The notes: generated by a model not told the origin, from the sequence alone. 64,000 nucleotides of DNA from Myxacorys chilensis ATA2-1-KO14 (GCA_019359275.1 JAHHHP010000001.1:155379-219378); one strand, 5' to 3'. Positions 46,807-56,304 are shown, numbered from the stretch's first letter. Program-made: numbers and translations.

Positions 46807-48831
46807 ATGCAACTGGAGAATCGGACGGTCGTCTCTCCTCTAGAGCGTGCCATTAGCGCTAGTCAAAATTATTTATTATCAATTCAGAAACCCGAAGGGT
46901 ATTGGTGGGCAGAACTCGAATCAAACGTGACGATGACCGCAGAGGCAATTCTGCTGCACAAAATTTGGGGCACAGATCAAACTCGTCCATTGCACAAAGC
47001 TGAGAAATACTTGCGATCGCAGCAGCGTGATCATGGCGGTTGGGAACTTTACTACGGGGATGGAGGCGATCTCAACGTCACGGTAGAGACCTATATGGCG
47101 ATGCGATTGTTAGGCATTCCTGCCAGCGATCCGGCATTACTAAAGGCAAAAGCATTCATCCTCTCGCGGGGTGGCGTCAGCCAAACTCGCATCTTCACGA
47201 AGTTTCACCTCGCGCTGATTGGCTGCTATGACTGGCGCGGGCTGCCGTCGATTCCGCCGTGGATTATGCTGCTGCCATCGCTGAAGGTCGAACTGCCCAA
47301 TCCGTTTGGCTCAGAGCCATTCTTCTCAGGGCATACCTTCAGCATTTATGAAGTGTCGAGTTGGGCGCGAGGCAGTACAGTTCCGTTGTTAGTTGTGTTC
47401 GATCGCAAGCCGATTTTCATTACCAATCCAACAATTACCCTGGATGAACTCTATGTCGAAGGCGTATCTCAAACCAAGTACGAACTGCCAAGCAATTCTG
47501 ATTGGTCGGATGTGTTTCTCGGTTTAGACAAGGCGTTTAAGGTCGCTGAAGAGTGGAACTTAGTTCCGTTTCGTGAAGAAGGGCTAAAAGCGGCTGAAAA
47601 GTGGATTTTAGAGCGGCAAGAAGCAACAGGCGATTGGGGCGGCATTATTCCGGCGATGCTGAATTCGATGCTGGCATTGCGCTGTCTTGGTTACGATCCA
47701 TCTGATCCGATCGTCGAACGCGGACTGAAGGCGATCGATCACTTCGCGATCGAGACGGACGATACCTATCGGATGCAGGCATGTGTCTCCCCGGTTTGGG
47801 ATACGGCGCTAGTGATGCGATCGCTGGTCGAGTCGGGCACCGCTAACGATCATCCTGACCTAATCAAGGCTGGACAGTGGCTCTTAGACCAGCAAATTCT
47901 CGACTATGGGGATTGGGCCGTCAAGAATCTTGATGGAAAACCCGGCGGATGGGCCTTTGAGTTTGACAATCGGTTTTATCCCGATGTGGATGACACGGCA
48001 GTAGTAGTGATGGCACTGAGCGCGATCGCAATGCCAAATGAGCGATCGAAGGCACAAGTGATTAAACGTGCCGTCGATTGGATCAGCACTATGCAGTGCA
48101 AGCCCGGCGGATGGGCAGCGTTTGATCTCGATAACGATCAAGATTGGATCAATGCAGTGCCATATGGCGATCTCAAAGCCATGATCGATCCCAACACAGC
48201 CGATGTGACGGCGCGAGTATTAGAAATGCTCGGACGATTAGAAACGTCGTTCATTGATCCAACCCTCATAGCAGCATTGAATCCTCAACGAATTCAGCGC
48301 GCCCTTGATTACCTAGAGCGTGAACAAGAACCCGATGGATCATGGTTTGGGCGTTGGGGCGTCAACTACATCTACGGCACGAGCGGTGTTCTGTCTGCTC
48401 TGGCGCTCGTTGCTCCGACGACACATCAGCACACCATCAAACGAGGAATGAATTGGTTAGTTCAGTGCCAAAATTCGGATGGCGGCTGGGGTGAGACCTG
48501 CGCTAGTTACAACAACAAGTCTCTTAAAGGCAGAGGAGAAAGTACCGCATCTCAAACGGCTTGGGCTGTAAGCGGATTGCTCTCGGCTGGAGACGCAGTC
48601 GCGGATTATGCTTGGAATGCCATCGATCGCGGGATTGAATTCTTAATCAAGACGCAGCGCGATGACGGCAGTTGGAATGAAGAGTGTTTCACCGGAACCG
48701 GGTTTCCTGGTCACTTCTACCTGAGATATCACCTCTACTATCAACACTTTCCGTTAACTGCACTGGGACGCTATCGATCTGCGGTGGCGGCTCGCCACTC
48801 ACAGTCTTTAGAGACGAGCGATCGCGGCTAG
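46807..48831 (+). CDS. shc: Squalene-hopene cyclase
   Basis: A 674-residue cyclase converting squalene to hopene, the first committed step of hopanoid synthesis, at the cytoplasmic membrane. The proton-donating motif is DVDDTA near residues 393-398, and several QW repeats (for example QKPEGYWW, QQRDHGGWELY, QCKPGGWAAF, QEPDGSWFGRWG, QNSDGGWGET, QRDDGSWNEE) stabilise the alpha-barrel. Length is normal for the family. The ATG at 46807 follows GAACGGAG at short spacing. It is transcribed alone on this strand and converges on an outer-membrane protein gene. Another hopanoid gene, hpnB-like, lies about 6 kb downstream rather than adjacent, as is common in cyanobacteria. Confidence 0.96.
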   Translation: MQLENRTVVSPLERAISASQNYLLSIQKPEGYWWAELESNVTMTAEAILLHKIWGTDQTRPLHKAEKYLRSQQRDHGGWELYYGDGGDLNVTVETYMAMRLLGIPASDPALLKAKAFILSRGGVSQTRIFTKFHLALIGCYDWRGLPSIPPWIMLLPSLKVELPNPFGSEPFFSGHTFSIYEVSSWARGSTVPLLVVFDRKPIFITNPTITLDELYVEGVSQTKYELPSNSDWSDVFLGLDKAFKVAEEWNLVPFREEGLKAAEKWILERQEATGDWGGIIPAMLNSMLALRCLGYDPSDPIVERGLKAIDHFAIETDDTYRMQACVSPVWDTALVMRSLVESGTANDHPDLIKAGQWLLDQQILDYGDWAVKNLDGKPGGWAFEFDNRFYPDVDDTAVVVMALSAIAMPNERSKAQVIKRAVDWISTMQCKPGGWAAFDLDNDQDWINAVPYGDLKAMIDPNTADVTARVLEMLGRLETSFIDPTLIAALNPQRIQRALDYLEREQEPDGSWFGRWGVNYIYGTSGVLSALALVAPTTHQHTIKRGMNWLVQCQNSDGGWGETCASYNNKSLKGRGESTASQTAWAVSGLLSAGDAVADYAWNAIDRGIEFLIKTQRDDGSWNEECFTGTGFPGHFYLRYHLYYQHFPLTALGRYRSAVAARHSQSLETSDRG

Positions 48832-48838
48832 TTGAGCA

Positions 48839-48870
48839 GAGATCTCCGATTTCTTTAGATTGGAGATCTC
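48839..48870. terminator. Hairpin between convergent shc and OMP genes
   Basis: GAGATCTCC (48839-48847) and GGAGATCTC (48862-48870) form a perfect 9-bp stem with a 14-base loop, between two convergent stops. No long T-run follows on either side, so termination is suggested mainly by position. Confidence 0.5.
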
Positions 48871-48875
48871 ACAAC

Positions 48876-49415
48876 TTAGAACCGTAGACCTACGCCACCC
48901 TGCAAGGAAGTTGCGGCTCCGCCATTTTTGTAACCCCCAACCGAAATTACGGCATTACCAAACACAACCAAATTGCTGTTTGGTAATGTGTAGTCAATTC
49001 CAGGCTGAAGCGCAAAGCTTGTTTTGCTACCTAAAATTGTGTTGCCCCCAATTGGAATCGAGGCACCCGCACCCAAGTAGACATCGGTTTGCCAGTTGAG
49101 TGGGTAATCGTAAGAAACGGTAGGCACTAGCGTGACTCCATTGCCAACAAACGCTTGGGCACGGGCTGAAATTGGGGCTTTCAGAAATTTGTAGCGACCC
49201 GCAATAACCCCGGCAACTTTTCGATCGTCCTCATCTCGATTCCCTTCGGTAATGCCAAACGCCGGACCTACCCCGATATAGCTGCCGTAAGCGGCTTGGG
49301 CAGACGCAGATTTCTGACCGATGCCAACACTTAGCCCCACAGAGGCTAATAGGGCCGCATTCGCCAAAAGTATTTTGATTAGAACGGGTTTGTATGACGA
49401 CTCAATCTGTTTCAT
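48876..49415 (-). CDS. Small outer-membrane beta-barrel-like protein
   Basis: A 179-residue secreted protein. The signal peptide is clear (hydrophobic LLANAALLASVGLSVGIG, cleavage near SASAQA). The mature part is rich in Gly and alternating hydrophobic residues (YIGVGPAFGI, DVYLGAGASIPIGG, SLQGGVGLRF) and ends in Phe, the typical last residue of an outer-membrane barrel. GGAG sits seven bases before the ATG. No specific family is recognised; it could be a small porin-like or structural barrel. It converges on shc. Confidence 0.75.
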   Translation of the reverse strand: MKQIESSYKPVLIKILLANAALLASVGLSVGIGQKSASAQAAYGSYIGVGPAFGITEGNRDEDDRKVAGVIAGRYKFLKAPISARAQAFVGNGVTLVPTVSYDYPLNWQTDVYLGAGASIPIGGNTILGSKTSFALQPGIDYTLPNSNLVVFGNAVISVGGYKNGGAATSLQGGVGLRF

Positions 49416-49860
49416 GGCTCAACTCCTCTTTCACCCATTAGCATCATGTTTAGACTTTTGAATGCGACTACCCGAAGGGAAACTTGCTTAGCAAACCGCG
49501 CTTTACAATTCACTCAAAAATATCTAAAACTTAGTACTTATGATACTCAAACTTTGTAATGTTTAGATCGTAAATTCACAATATCTAAAAAACAGCAATA
49601 GATTGATAGGGCTTGTGCGAAAAGATTGAGAAAACCAGTTTGAAACAGAATTTTAGAGCGTTAAATTTACTACTGGGTTGCAAATAACACAGCCTTAAGA
49701 AAGGCTACTGAATTATGGTTAAAATGCTTGTAAGGCTCCTGTCAAAGCCGTTTCACTCAGAATTAGCGTCTGTCAAGCTGGCAAACTAGCCTTCATTCCC
49801 AGCACTTTGTTTGACTTTTATAGAATAGTAGAAGGTCATTCATTCTAAAAGACGAAACCT
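49416..49860. other. Divergent intergenic region, OMP / TPR genes
   Basis: About 445 AT-rich bases with promoters expected for both divergent genes. TTGACT at 49811-49816 is followed closely by TATAGAAT, but the spacing does not form a normal promoter. Nothing else is seen. Confidence 0.5.
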
Positions 49861-51720
49861 ATGCCTGAACAAGCCCTGCGCGATCGCTATAACGACCTGA
49901 TCAACCAGATCATTCAACAAACCCTCAAAGGTAACATTCGCTCTAAAGAGCAGGTCTATCAACTGCTCGTGCAGGACATTGAACCCGATAGCGGCGATAG
50001 CTTTGAAGCCAGTCTGCGCGATCGCACGACCACTCTGGAACAGGATGCTAAATCAGGCGACGAACTAAAACAAGCGAAAGCCACCCGGAGTTTGCGGGCG
50101 ATCAAAACAATTCAGGGCGAGTGGGAACGCTGGCAAACCGAGAATCAGACTCGCGGCGCGATCGCGGCATCCGTCAATCAAATTCTCCAAACTGACCCGT
50201 CAGAACGCTTGCTTGCCGTCCTCAAGGTTACCGACCCCAATCGTCCTGAAAGCCTCAACGCGGATCAACTGAAGCAACTCGCGATCGCGCTGCGTCAATA
50301 CCCGGTTTCAGATCCAGATACCCAGCAAGAACTCGCTCAAATTTCGGACGGCATCAGTCGCGGCTTAAAGTCTTGGTCGGGGCTACAGCCGCATCTGATC
50401 AGTTGGATGTATGGTGGTCAGCAACTGGGCTTTGGCAGCAGTGCCCCAGGCGTCAAACCGTGGGAACTGTGGTCGAAACAGCAGATTGGAGCCTTACTGA
50501 AATCCTTGTTTGCAGCGTTGGATCAAGAAGAATCTGCGATCGCGTGGGCTGCCCATCAGTCTAATGTCACGTTAGCCGATTGGATTGAAGCCGCGATCGC
50601 GCTGCAAACGCTGCAACGGGGTTTGGTCAACTGGTCAGAAAATCAGGCGTACAGTGCCAAAATTGGCACCCAACTTTCGGTTTCGATCTTTCTGACCTTT
50701 GGCATTCTTTGGTCGCAGCTTGCAAGTGGCTTTCAACAATCTACCTTGCTCAATTCGATCAACCGCGATCGCCTGGCAGAAGCTTCGTTTCGCATGACCA
50801 TTCAAGGACTGCGAGTATTCGCCCAACGCGATTACTTTCCGCTCTACGGAACCTTCTTTGCATCGTTCACAGGTAACTACTTTCGCGACGCGATGAATTA
50901 CCTCAGCGAACCGCTCAAACGCGCCGAAGGCACTCAAGAACAAGCTAGAATCTTGACCTTACTTGGTTCGACTCAGCGCGTCGTTGGAGCCTTGGATGCT
51001 GCTAGAGAACTACACGCCACTGCAAAAGATATCGCTCAAGAAGCGGGCGATCGCAAGTGCGAGATTGCGAACTTAAATCACCTCAGCCGCATCTACGTCA
51101 ACGAGAAAAACTACGCTGAAGCGATCAGCTACGCTCAACGAGCGCTAGTCCTGAGTCGGCAAACGGGCGATCGCATGGGAGAAGCCAACGCACTTGCTAA
51201 TTTAGGCTATAGCGAAGTGTTTCAAGCTCAGCAACTAGAGGCTGATGCCGATCGATATGAAGTTGCCATCACCTATCTAGAACAAGGGTTAGATCTGTCT
51301 GACCGATTGGGAGATGTCCAAAGTAAAGCACTCTGCTCCATTAGTTTAGGCAGTGCCTATGTGACGTTAGACAATCCAGAAAAGGCAATTCCTCATTTAG
51401 AAAACGGTCGGCAACTCGCCTCAGCATCGGGAGATGCCTATCTTTATGCCGTCAGTCTTGCCGCCTTTGCCGAAGCCTTTTACCAACTCAAAACTTACGA
51501 CAGCGCCATTCTCTGCGGCGCAGTATCGATGTATCAACTAGAGCAACTCGGCTCGTCTGAATGGCGACAAACCGCAGGCTTACTCAGTATCTTACGCGGG
51601 CAGTTGGGCAAGCAGTTTCAGAACAGCCTCAAAGATCAGCGATCGCGGCTGATCGCAGAAATCGGAGTCGATGGGTACGACTATTTGAGCGAACTTCTCG
51701 ACCGTTACCAAACGTCTTGA
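49861..51720 (+). CDS. TPR-repeat protein of unknown function
   Basis: A 619-residue, largely helical, probably cytoplasmic protein. The N-terminal 380 residues match no family I recognise. The C-terminal part (about 385-585) holds tetratricopeptide repeats, for example ARILTLLGSTQRVVGALDAA, EIANLNHLSRIYVNEKNYAEA, GEANALANLGYSEVFQAQ, SKALCSISLGSAYVTLDN and YLYAVSLAAFAEAFYQLKTY, suggesting a protein-binding scaffold. There is one hydrophobic stretch (IFLTFGILWSQLASGF, about 277-292), too polar around it to call a membrane anchor. The gene stands alone in its orientation, followed by a small secreted protein gene. Confidence 0.85.
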   Translation: MPEQALRDRYNDLINQIIQQTLKGNIRSKEQVYQLLVQDIEPDSGDSFEASLRDRTTTLEQDAKSGDELKQAKATRSLRAIKTIQGEWERWQTENQTRGAIAASVNQILQTDPSERLLAVLKVTDPNRPESLNADQLKQLAIALRQYPVSDPDTQQELAQISDGISRGLKSWSGLQPHLISWMYGGQQLGFGSSAPGVKPWELWSKQQIGALLKSLFAALDQEESAIAWAAHQSNVTLADWIEAAIALQTLQRGLVNWSENQAYSAKIGTQLSVSIFLTFGILWSQLASGFQQSTLLNSINRDRLAEASFRMTIQGLRVFAQRDYFPLYGTFFASFTGNYFRDAMNYLSEPLKRAEGTQEQARILTLLGSTQRVVGALDAARELHATAKDIAQEAGDRKCEIANLNHLSRIYVNEKNYAEAISYAQRALVLSRQTGDRMGEANALANLGYSEVFQAQQLEADADRYEVAITYLEQGLDLSDRLGDVQSKALCSISLGSAYVTLDNPEKAIPHLENGRQLASASGDAYLYAVSLAAFAEAFYQLKTYDSAILCGAVSMYQLEQLGSSEWRQTAGLLSILRGQLGKQFQNSLKDQRSRLIAEIGVDGYDYLSELLDRYQTS

Positions 51721-51840
51721 TCTCTATACCTCTTATCCCTTTTGGTGCGTGCCACTTGAACAAGATAACCATCGCGTCAATAGGTCGCTTCAGTAACTGT
51801 TCATACTGAAAGTGTCTTTACGCTACCCCCGGTGACAGGT

Positions 51841-52266
51841 ATGAAAACTTCTTTAAGATGGTCTATTATTCCAACCGCGATCGCGACCGTATTCGCCCTA
51901 TCCGGTTTGGCGACGAGCCAACCTGTCTCGATTTCACCCAATTCTCAATCGATTTCCTTAAGCGGTACGTCTGGCGGGCCTAAGAAAGATAGCGGCTGTG
52001 CGGGCTATATTTCCCAAACCCCAAACCACAGTATTGAAGTCACGGCTGACAGCAATCTCCGCTTCAGCTTGCAAGGATCAGGTACGCCAACCTTGCTCAT
52101 CACCGGATCTCAAGGACAAAACATTTGTCTACAAGCGGACAAGCTTTCTAATGGCAAAATTGAGATTCCGGGACGGTGGACAAAGGGAAGCTACTCCGTC
52201 TTTGTTGGCGATCGCGCTCAAGGACAGAACCCCTACACGCTCTCTATTGCGCCGCAAAACCAATAA
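51841..52266 (+). CDS. Small secreted protein of unknown function
   Basis: A 141-residue protein with an N-terminal signal peptide (MKTSLRWSIIPTAIATVFAL, cleavage near ATSQP) and a beta-rich mature part containing two Cys (DSGCAGYI, QNICLQ) that could form a disulfide. The layout (ITVTADSNLRFSLQG-like strands, PGRWTKGSYSVFVGDR) resembles prepeptidase-C-like bacterial beta sandwiches, a tentative comparison. I start at the ATG at 51841; the frame opens with a GTG at 51832. A strong bidirectional terminator follows directly. Confidence 0.75.
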   Translation: MKTSLRWSIIPTAIATVFALSGLATSQPVSISPNSQSISLSGTSGGPKKDSGCAGYISQTPNHSIEVTADSNLRFSLQGSGTPTLLITGSQGQNICLQADKLSNGKIEIPGRWTKGSYSVFVGDRAQGQNPYTLSIAPQNQ

Positions 52267-52270
52267 AAAA

Positions 52271-52295
52271 CGCAAGGATCGATGTGATCCTTGCG
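52271..52295. terminator. Bidirectional rho-independent terminator
   Basis: CGCAAGGATC (52271-52280) and GATCCTTGCG (52286-52295) form a perfect 10-bp stem with a 5-base loop. An A-run (AATAAAAAA) precedes it and CTTTCT follows, so it serves the convergent secreted-protein gene and the response-regulator gene. Confidence 0.82.
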
Positions 52296-52317
52296 CTTTC
52301 TAGCAATCCAATAATCT

Positions 52318-52725
52318 TCATTGATCCTCGCTTTGATCAGCGTGATTGCCAAGCTTATTTATCATCGCGATGAGTTCTTTGATTGCTGTATCTTTCTTAC
52401 AGAAAGCGTCTACTTTCGCCGTCTGCAACATCACTTCCGTCTGCGGGTCTTCCAAAGAAGAATAGGCAAGAATTCGAGTATTGGGATAGAGGGTCTTGAT
52501 CTCTGTCGAAGCGCTAAGCCCATCCAACACTGGCATTTGCAGATCTAGAATAATCACGTCGGGTGAGTAACGAGTCGCCATTTCCACGGCTTCTCGACCA
52601 TTACTTGCCAAACCTACGAGTTCAATATCAGTTTGGCTTTGAAGAGCCAGCTTCAGGCTGAAGCGGGTTAGCTCATGATCATCGACAACTAAAACACGCA
52701 ACACTTTTTGCTCACAACACAACAT
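52318..52725 (-). CDS. Single-domain response regulator
   Basis: A 135-residue CheY-like receiver without an output domain. All catalytic positions are intact: the acidic pair D15-D16 (VVDDHE), phospho-acceptor D61 (DVIILDLQMP), the Ser/Thr of LAYSSL and the Lys of FCKKD. The start of the domain (VLRVLVVDDHELTRFSLKLAL) resembles NarL/FixJ receivers, so this may be a NarL-type regulator without its DNA-binding part, or a phosphate shuttle. The partner kinase is not in the window. It differs from the two pseudo-receivers at 44-46 kb in keeping the Asp. Confidence 0.9.
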   Translation of the reverse strand: MLCCEQKVLRVLVVDDHELTRFSLKLALQSQTDIELVGLASNGREAVEMATRYSPDVIILDLQMPVLDGLSASTEIKTLYPNTRILAYSSLEDPQTEVMLQTAKVDAFCKKDTAIKELIAMINKLGNHADQSEDQ

Positions 52726-53184
52726 GGGACATAGGTAAACAAGACTGCTGAATCTAGTAACAGAGTTTAAAGCTTGATGCTGCTAAAGTCCTCTACCAAA
52801 GGGATTACGTTGATTTTGCTGGTAAGGTATAGAGTTATTAACAACAGTAAGAGTACGTAATTTAACTTAGAAAGTTAAGTTAAATTTGCTCTTACACAAA
52901 CTATTTAGCCAGTCAAGTTTAATTGAGTCATTTGGAGCAGTCAAGGTTCCTAAGCGGGGTCGAAAGTATCAAACCTCTTGCGATTTTGCGAGTAAGGTAT
53001 TCAGAGGCGACTGGTAGAAGCGAACGGCTGAAACAAAGTACGTCAATCCAAAAAACTATGCATCGGCATCTCCGATCTCTATAAAGGATCGGAGATTTTT
53101 GCCTAAAGAGGATGCAATTAATTTTGGCTCTCTACTTATGATTCGCAATCTCAAAAACGCTTCAAAATTACGAATTCCAAGAAA
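52726..53184. other. Intergenic region with orphan terminator
   Basis: About 460 bases between two minus-strand genes. Short inverted repeats (TTAACTT/AAGTTAA near 52862-52878), a repeated GTAAGGTAT, and a strong plus-strand terminator at 53068-53100 suggest a possible non-coding transcript, but no known RNA family is recognised. Confidence 0.45.
53068..53100 (+). terminator. Rho-independent terminator without an obvious gene
   Basis: ATCTCCGATC (53068-53077) and GATCGGAGAT (53087-53096) form a perfect 10-bp stem with a 9-base loop, followed on the plus strand by TTTT. On the minus strand TTTTTT comes only 13 bases beyond the stem. It may terminate the sigma-factor gene, but the plus-strand orientation fits the canonical form better. 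Confidence 0.65.
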
Positions 53185-54177
53185 TTACATCCAGTCTTTC
53201 AGCAACGCTTGACGGCGAGGATGCCGCAGCTTCCGCATTGCTTTTGCTTGAATCTGACGCACGCGCTCACGCGACAAGTCATAAATTTGACCAATTTCGC
53301 TCAAGGTATAGTGCTGACCGTCGGTTAAGCCAAATCTTAGTTTAATAATTTCGCGTTCTCGATCGCTCAAATGCTCTAAAACCGAACCCAAGCGATCGCA
53401 CAACAGTTTGTGGTCTAAGTTGTCATTTGGTGCAACATTGTCTGCGTCTTCAATGAGTTGCATCAGTTCTGTATCTTCGTCCCGCCCGACCCAAGCGTGA
53501 AGTGACAACGTGCGCTGACTGACATCTAGAACCTGCTCTAGCTTGTCTTCATCCATATCCAAAGCGGCGGCTAATTCGGCCTTGTTAGGCTTTCGTCCAA
53601 GCTTCTGTGACAGCACTTGACGAACCTTCCGCACTTGATTTAGTTTTTCTACCATGTGGACTGGTAGGCGCACCGTGCGCGATTGAGATGCGATCGCGCG
53701 GGTAATGCCCTGACGAATCCACCAATAAGCATAGGTTGAGAACTTGTAGCCCCGTTCGTAGTCAAACTTTTCAGCCGCTCTCATCAATCCCATTGCGCCT
53801 TCTTGAATCAAATCCAAAAACGGCACACCGCGATTGAGATATTTCTTGGCGATCGACACAACTAACCGAAGGTTTGCTCTCACTAATCTTCGTTTTGCTT
53901 GTTCTCCCTGAATGCCACCTTTGGCAATTTCTCGTGCCAGTTCGATCTCTTGAGCTTGGGTCAACAACGGATAACGAGCCATTTCCCGTAAGAACATTCC
54001 AACGGAATCATCCGATAGCCCCATGTACTCGCTTGCTTTGCCGCGCAACGCTTTTGCTAAACCTTCGGGGGAAAGATCTTCATCGTCAACAAGCGCTTCT
54101 AGTTCAGACGGGTCAACATCGGTATCCGCAGCAAAAGGATCAACTAGAAGAGATTTAGCAGGGGATTGAGTTGTCAT
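53185..54177 (-). CDS. Group 2 RpoD-family sigma factor
   Basis: A 330-residue sigma-70 factor of the non-essential group 2 (SigB/C/D/E-type) of cyanobacteria. Region 1.2 ([17 protein letters not shown]), region 2 ([40 protein letters not shown]), region 3 and region 4 ([15 protein letters not shown] and [26 protein letters not shown]) are complete. The protein is shorter at the N-terminus than the principal SigA, and region 2.4 is nearly that of SigA, so it should read similar -10 elements under stress. Which group 2 member it is cannot be settled by eye. Confidence 0.93.
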   Translation of the reverse strand: MTTQSPAKSLLVDPFAADTDVDPSELEALVDDEDLSPEGLAKALRGKASEYMGLSDDSVGMFLREMARYPLLTQAQEIELAREIAKGGIQGEQAKRRLVRANLRLVVSIAKKYLNRGVPFLDLIQEGAMGLMRAAEKFDYERGYKFSTYAYWWIRQGITRAIASQSRTVRLPVHMVEKLNQVRKVRQVLSQKLGRKPNKAELAAALDMDEDKLEQVLDVSQRTLSLHAWVGRDEDTELMQLIEDADNVAPNDNLDHKLLCDRLGSVLEHLSDREREIIKLRFGLTDGQHYTLSEIGQIYDLSRERVRQIQAKAMRKLRHPRRQALLKDWM

Positions 54178-54929
54178 TTGAGGTCACGCCAAAGGGGGAA
54201 TTAACGCCTTAAAAATTCGATTCCAACTGTAGCCCACTTTATCCAAGTTGTTTACAGTTTTCCCGGAGAAGATCAATCTTTATATTGTTGTTTGATTGAA
54301 CCTTTCCGGTTTGGTTGCCTAAATTAATATCATGATGCTTTCAAATTAAAAATCAGTACCTCTACGGAACAAATAACGATGGGGCAATTAATCAAATTAG
54401 TTGTTTCCGCTGAGCAAGCGAAATAGCCGAAATGGGAACAGCCAGGTAGGACGCGGCTACAGTGTGAGTGGAATTACTGATAACAGCCTCCCGGAGTTGG
54501 CAATCAAATCAGTAGATAAGATCGAGCGCAAAAACATGTTTTCGCAAAATAAATTGAGAATAGAGAGTCTTTACAGGAATTTTCAAATGTTAAGTTCAAT
54601 AAAAAGTCACCCACGACACGAAACCCATTGAAGAAGCTTTAGAAAAAATAAAGATTTATAGGCTAAGCAAATACAACAATCAATGTGCAGTAGGACAAAC
54701 ATAAGATCAGGAGATGACGAAGAGATGCTCTTTTCAAAACGGTGCAAGCTTGTAGCGAAGGGGAAACCAAACCCTTCTTCAATATTCTCTGAAAATATTT
54801 TTCTCTGTTAGCCATGTGCAGTTTTACCCAAACCTGACTTACAGCAGAAATGAGAAGGAGTTAGGCGAAAGACCCCCTAACCCCATAGCTTGTTCCCCGC
54901 AGAATGTGACAAGCTGTGTCATGGTAATT

Positions 54930-54964
54930 GAGAATGCCTCAAACTAGAGTGTCCAGGCATTCTC
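54930..54964 (+). terminator. 10-bp hairpin just upstream of the hpnB-like gene
   Basis: GAGAATGCCT (54930-54939) and AGGCATTCTC (54955-54964) form a perfect stem with a 15-base loop, followed by TAAAAATTG. It ends 31 bases before the gene's ATG. It could end an upstream transcript or act in the 5' leader of hpnB. Confidence 0.5.
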
Positions 54965-54970
54965 TAAAAA

Positions 54971-54993
54971 TTGTGTTTCGTTGTTGTGTTTCG
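54971..54993. repeat. 10-bp duplication before the hpnB-like start
   Basis: TTGTGTTTCG occurs at 54971-54980 and 54984-54993, two bases before the ATG at 54996, leaving no visible Shine-Dalgarno site. Confidence 0.9.
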
Positions 54994-54995
54994 CT

Positions 54996-56189
54996 ATGTA
55001 TGAACTGGGTTTAGCTGCTCTGTCTCTACTGATTTGGATCTATTTGCTGGGGTTGCGGGGTCAATTTTGGCGTACAGACCAGCAGCTTCAAGAGGACTCG
55101 ATGAATAGGCGCAATCCTAAAGCAGAAACCGCTGATTCTACGTCCTCTGTTTGTGTGGTGATTCCTGCACGAGATGAAGCAGATCTAATTTCGGTGACGG
55201 TGCGATCGCTGCTGACACAACGCTATTCTGGTTCTCTCAACGTTTTTCTGGTAGACGATCACAGCACAGATGGCACGGCTGAAGCGGCTAGAGCAACCGC
55301 GAAAGCGCTTGGTAGATCGGATCAGCTCCACATAATTGCGGCTAGCCCCTTGCCGAGCGGCTGGACAGGCAAACTTTGGGCACTCGAACAAGGTATTGAG
55401 CAAGCGATGACGTTAAAGCCTGATTACATACTCCTAACCGATGCCGATATAGAACACGATCCGACCAACGTGAGCAAGCTGGTTGCTAAAGCCGTGAATG
55501 ACGATCGCGAGTTGGTTTCGTTAATGGTGCGCTTGCGGTGCGAAAGCTTTTGGGAAAAATTATTAATTCCGGCGTTTGTCTTCTTTTTTGCAAAGTTATA
55601 TCCGTTTCGTTGGTCGAACGACCCCAACTCTGCGATCGCGGCAGCAGCGGGTGGTTGTAGCCTGATTCGCCGCGAAGCGTTAGTTCGGATTGGCGGAGTC
55701 GAAGCGATTCGCCAAGCATTGATTGATGATTGTGCACTGGCTCATGAAATTAAATTTAGTGGCTCTCGTAGAATTTGGCTTGGCTTGACGTCCGCCACTA
55801 AAAGTTTACGTCCTTACGATTCTTTGAATACGATTTGGAACATGGTGGTTCGGACTGCCTATACGCAGTTAAATTATTCGCCTTGGCTATTGCTCGGAGC
55901 GGTATCGGGAATGACGCTCGTTTATCTTGTTCCAATTATTAGTATTATTGTCGGTGCGATCGTTGGCAATATAACTTTAGTGTTGGTTGGGATGTTGACT
56001 TACGCGCTAATGACGGTAAGTTATCTTCCAATCATTCGATTTTATGGTTGTCCGATCGGGTTTGGGTTTTGTTTGCCTGCGATCGCAGTTCTCTATACGT
56101 TGATGACGATCGATTCTGCGGTGAAACACTGGCAGGGTAACGGGGGCGCGTGGAAGGGGCGCGTGTATGAAACGCCGGGTGGTTATTAG
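54996..56189 (+). CDS. hpnB: Hopene-associated family 2 glycosyltransferase (HpnB-like)
   Basis: A 397-residue membrane glycosyltransferase. An N-terminal helix (about 3-20) precedes a GT-A domain: VVIPARDEADLISVTVRSL, the first Asp of VFLVDDHSTDGT, the D-x-D ILLTDADIEHDP, and the acceptor-site region LIDDCALAHEIK. Two or more C-terminal helices follow (about 290-375). PSGWTGKLWALEQGI is typical of the hopene-associated HpnB group, and the genome has shc in the same window. Its exact acceptor is unknown; it is thought to act in hopanoid or membrane glycolipid decoration. I start at ATG 54996 rather than the TTG at 54981. It converges on the FKBP gene. Confidence 0.87.
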   Translation: MYELGLAALSLLIWIYLLGLRGQFWRTDQQLQEDSMNRRNPKAETADSTSSVCVVIPARDEADLISVTVRSLLTQRYSGSLNVFLVDDHSTDGTAEAARATAKALGRSDQLHIIAASPLPSGWTGKLWALEQGIEQAMTLKPDYILLTDADIEHDPTNVSKLVAKAVNDDRELVSLMVRLRCESFWEKLLIPAFVFFFAKLYPFRWSNDPNSAIAAAAGGCSLIRREALVRIGGVEAIRQALIDDCALAHEIKFSGSRRIWLGLTSATKSLRPYDSLNTIWNMVVRTAYTQLNYSPWLLLGAVSGMTLVYLVPIISIIVGAIVGNITLVLVGMLTYALMTVSYLPIIRFYGCPIGFGFCLPAIAVLYTLMTIDSAVKHWQGNGGAWKGRVYETPGGY

Positions 56190-56212
56190 GATTGGCGCGT
56201 TTACCCGAAAAC

Positions 56213-56244
56213 AGGTAGAGGCGCGATTAATCGCGCCTCTACCT
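56213..56244. repeat. 32-bp perfect palindrome between convergent genes
   Basis: AGGTAGAGGCGCGATT (56213-56228) is followed without a loop by its exact reverse complement (56229-56244). Palindromes of the GTAGAG...CTCTAC type are widely repeated in cyanobacterial genomes. Between two convergent genes it can also terminate transcription. Confidence 0.92.
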
Positions 56245-56304
56245 CGTTGTATATTGCGTTTCGTCGTTACATGACGCGTCCCATCGTCACATCGAATCGA
56301 CCCG

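Larger units (their letters stand above)
54178..54995. other. Long intergenic region upstream of hpnB-like gene
   Basis: About 820 bases between divergent genes. One 76-codon open frame at 54401-54631 has no family or ribosome-binding site and is not called. A strong hairpin at 54930-54964 and a 10-bp duplication at 54971-54993 sit right before the hpnB-like start. The rest is featureless. Confidence 0.5.

Noticed and set aside
46500..46853. 117-codon minus-strand frame overlapping the shc start
   Set aside because: No family or ribosome-binding site, and it runs through the shc promoter and first codons.
54401..54631. 76-codon plus-strand frame in the gap before the hpnB-like gene
   Set aside because: No recognisable domain, no Shine-Dalgarno site and composition like the surrounding non-coding DNA.
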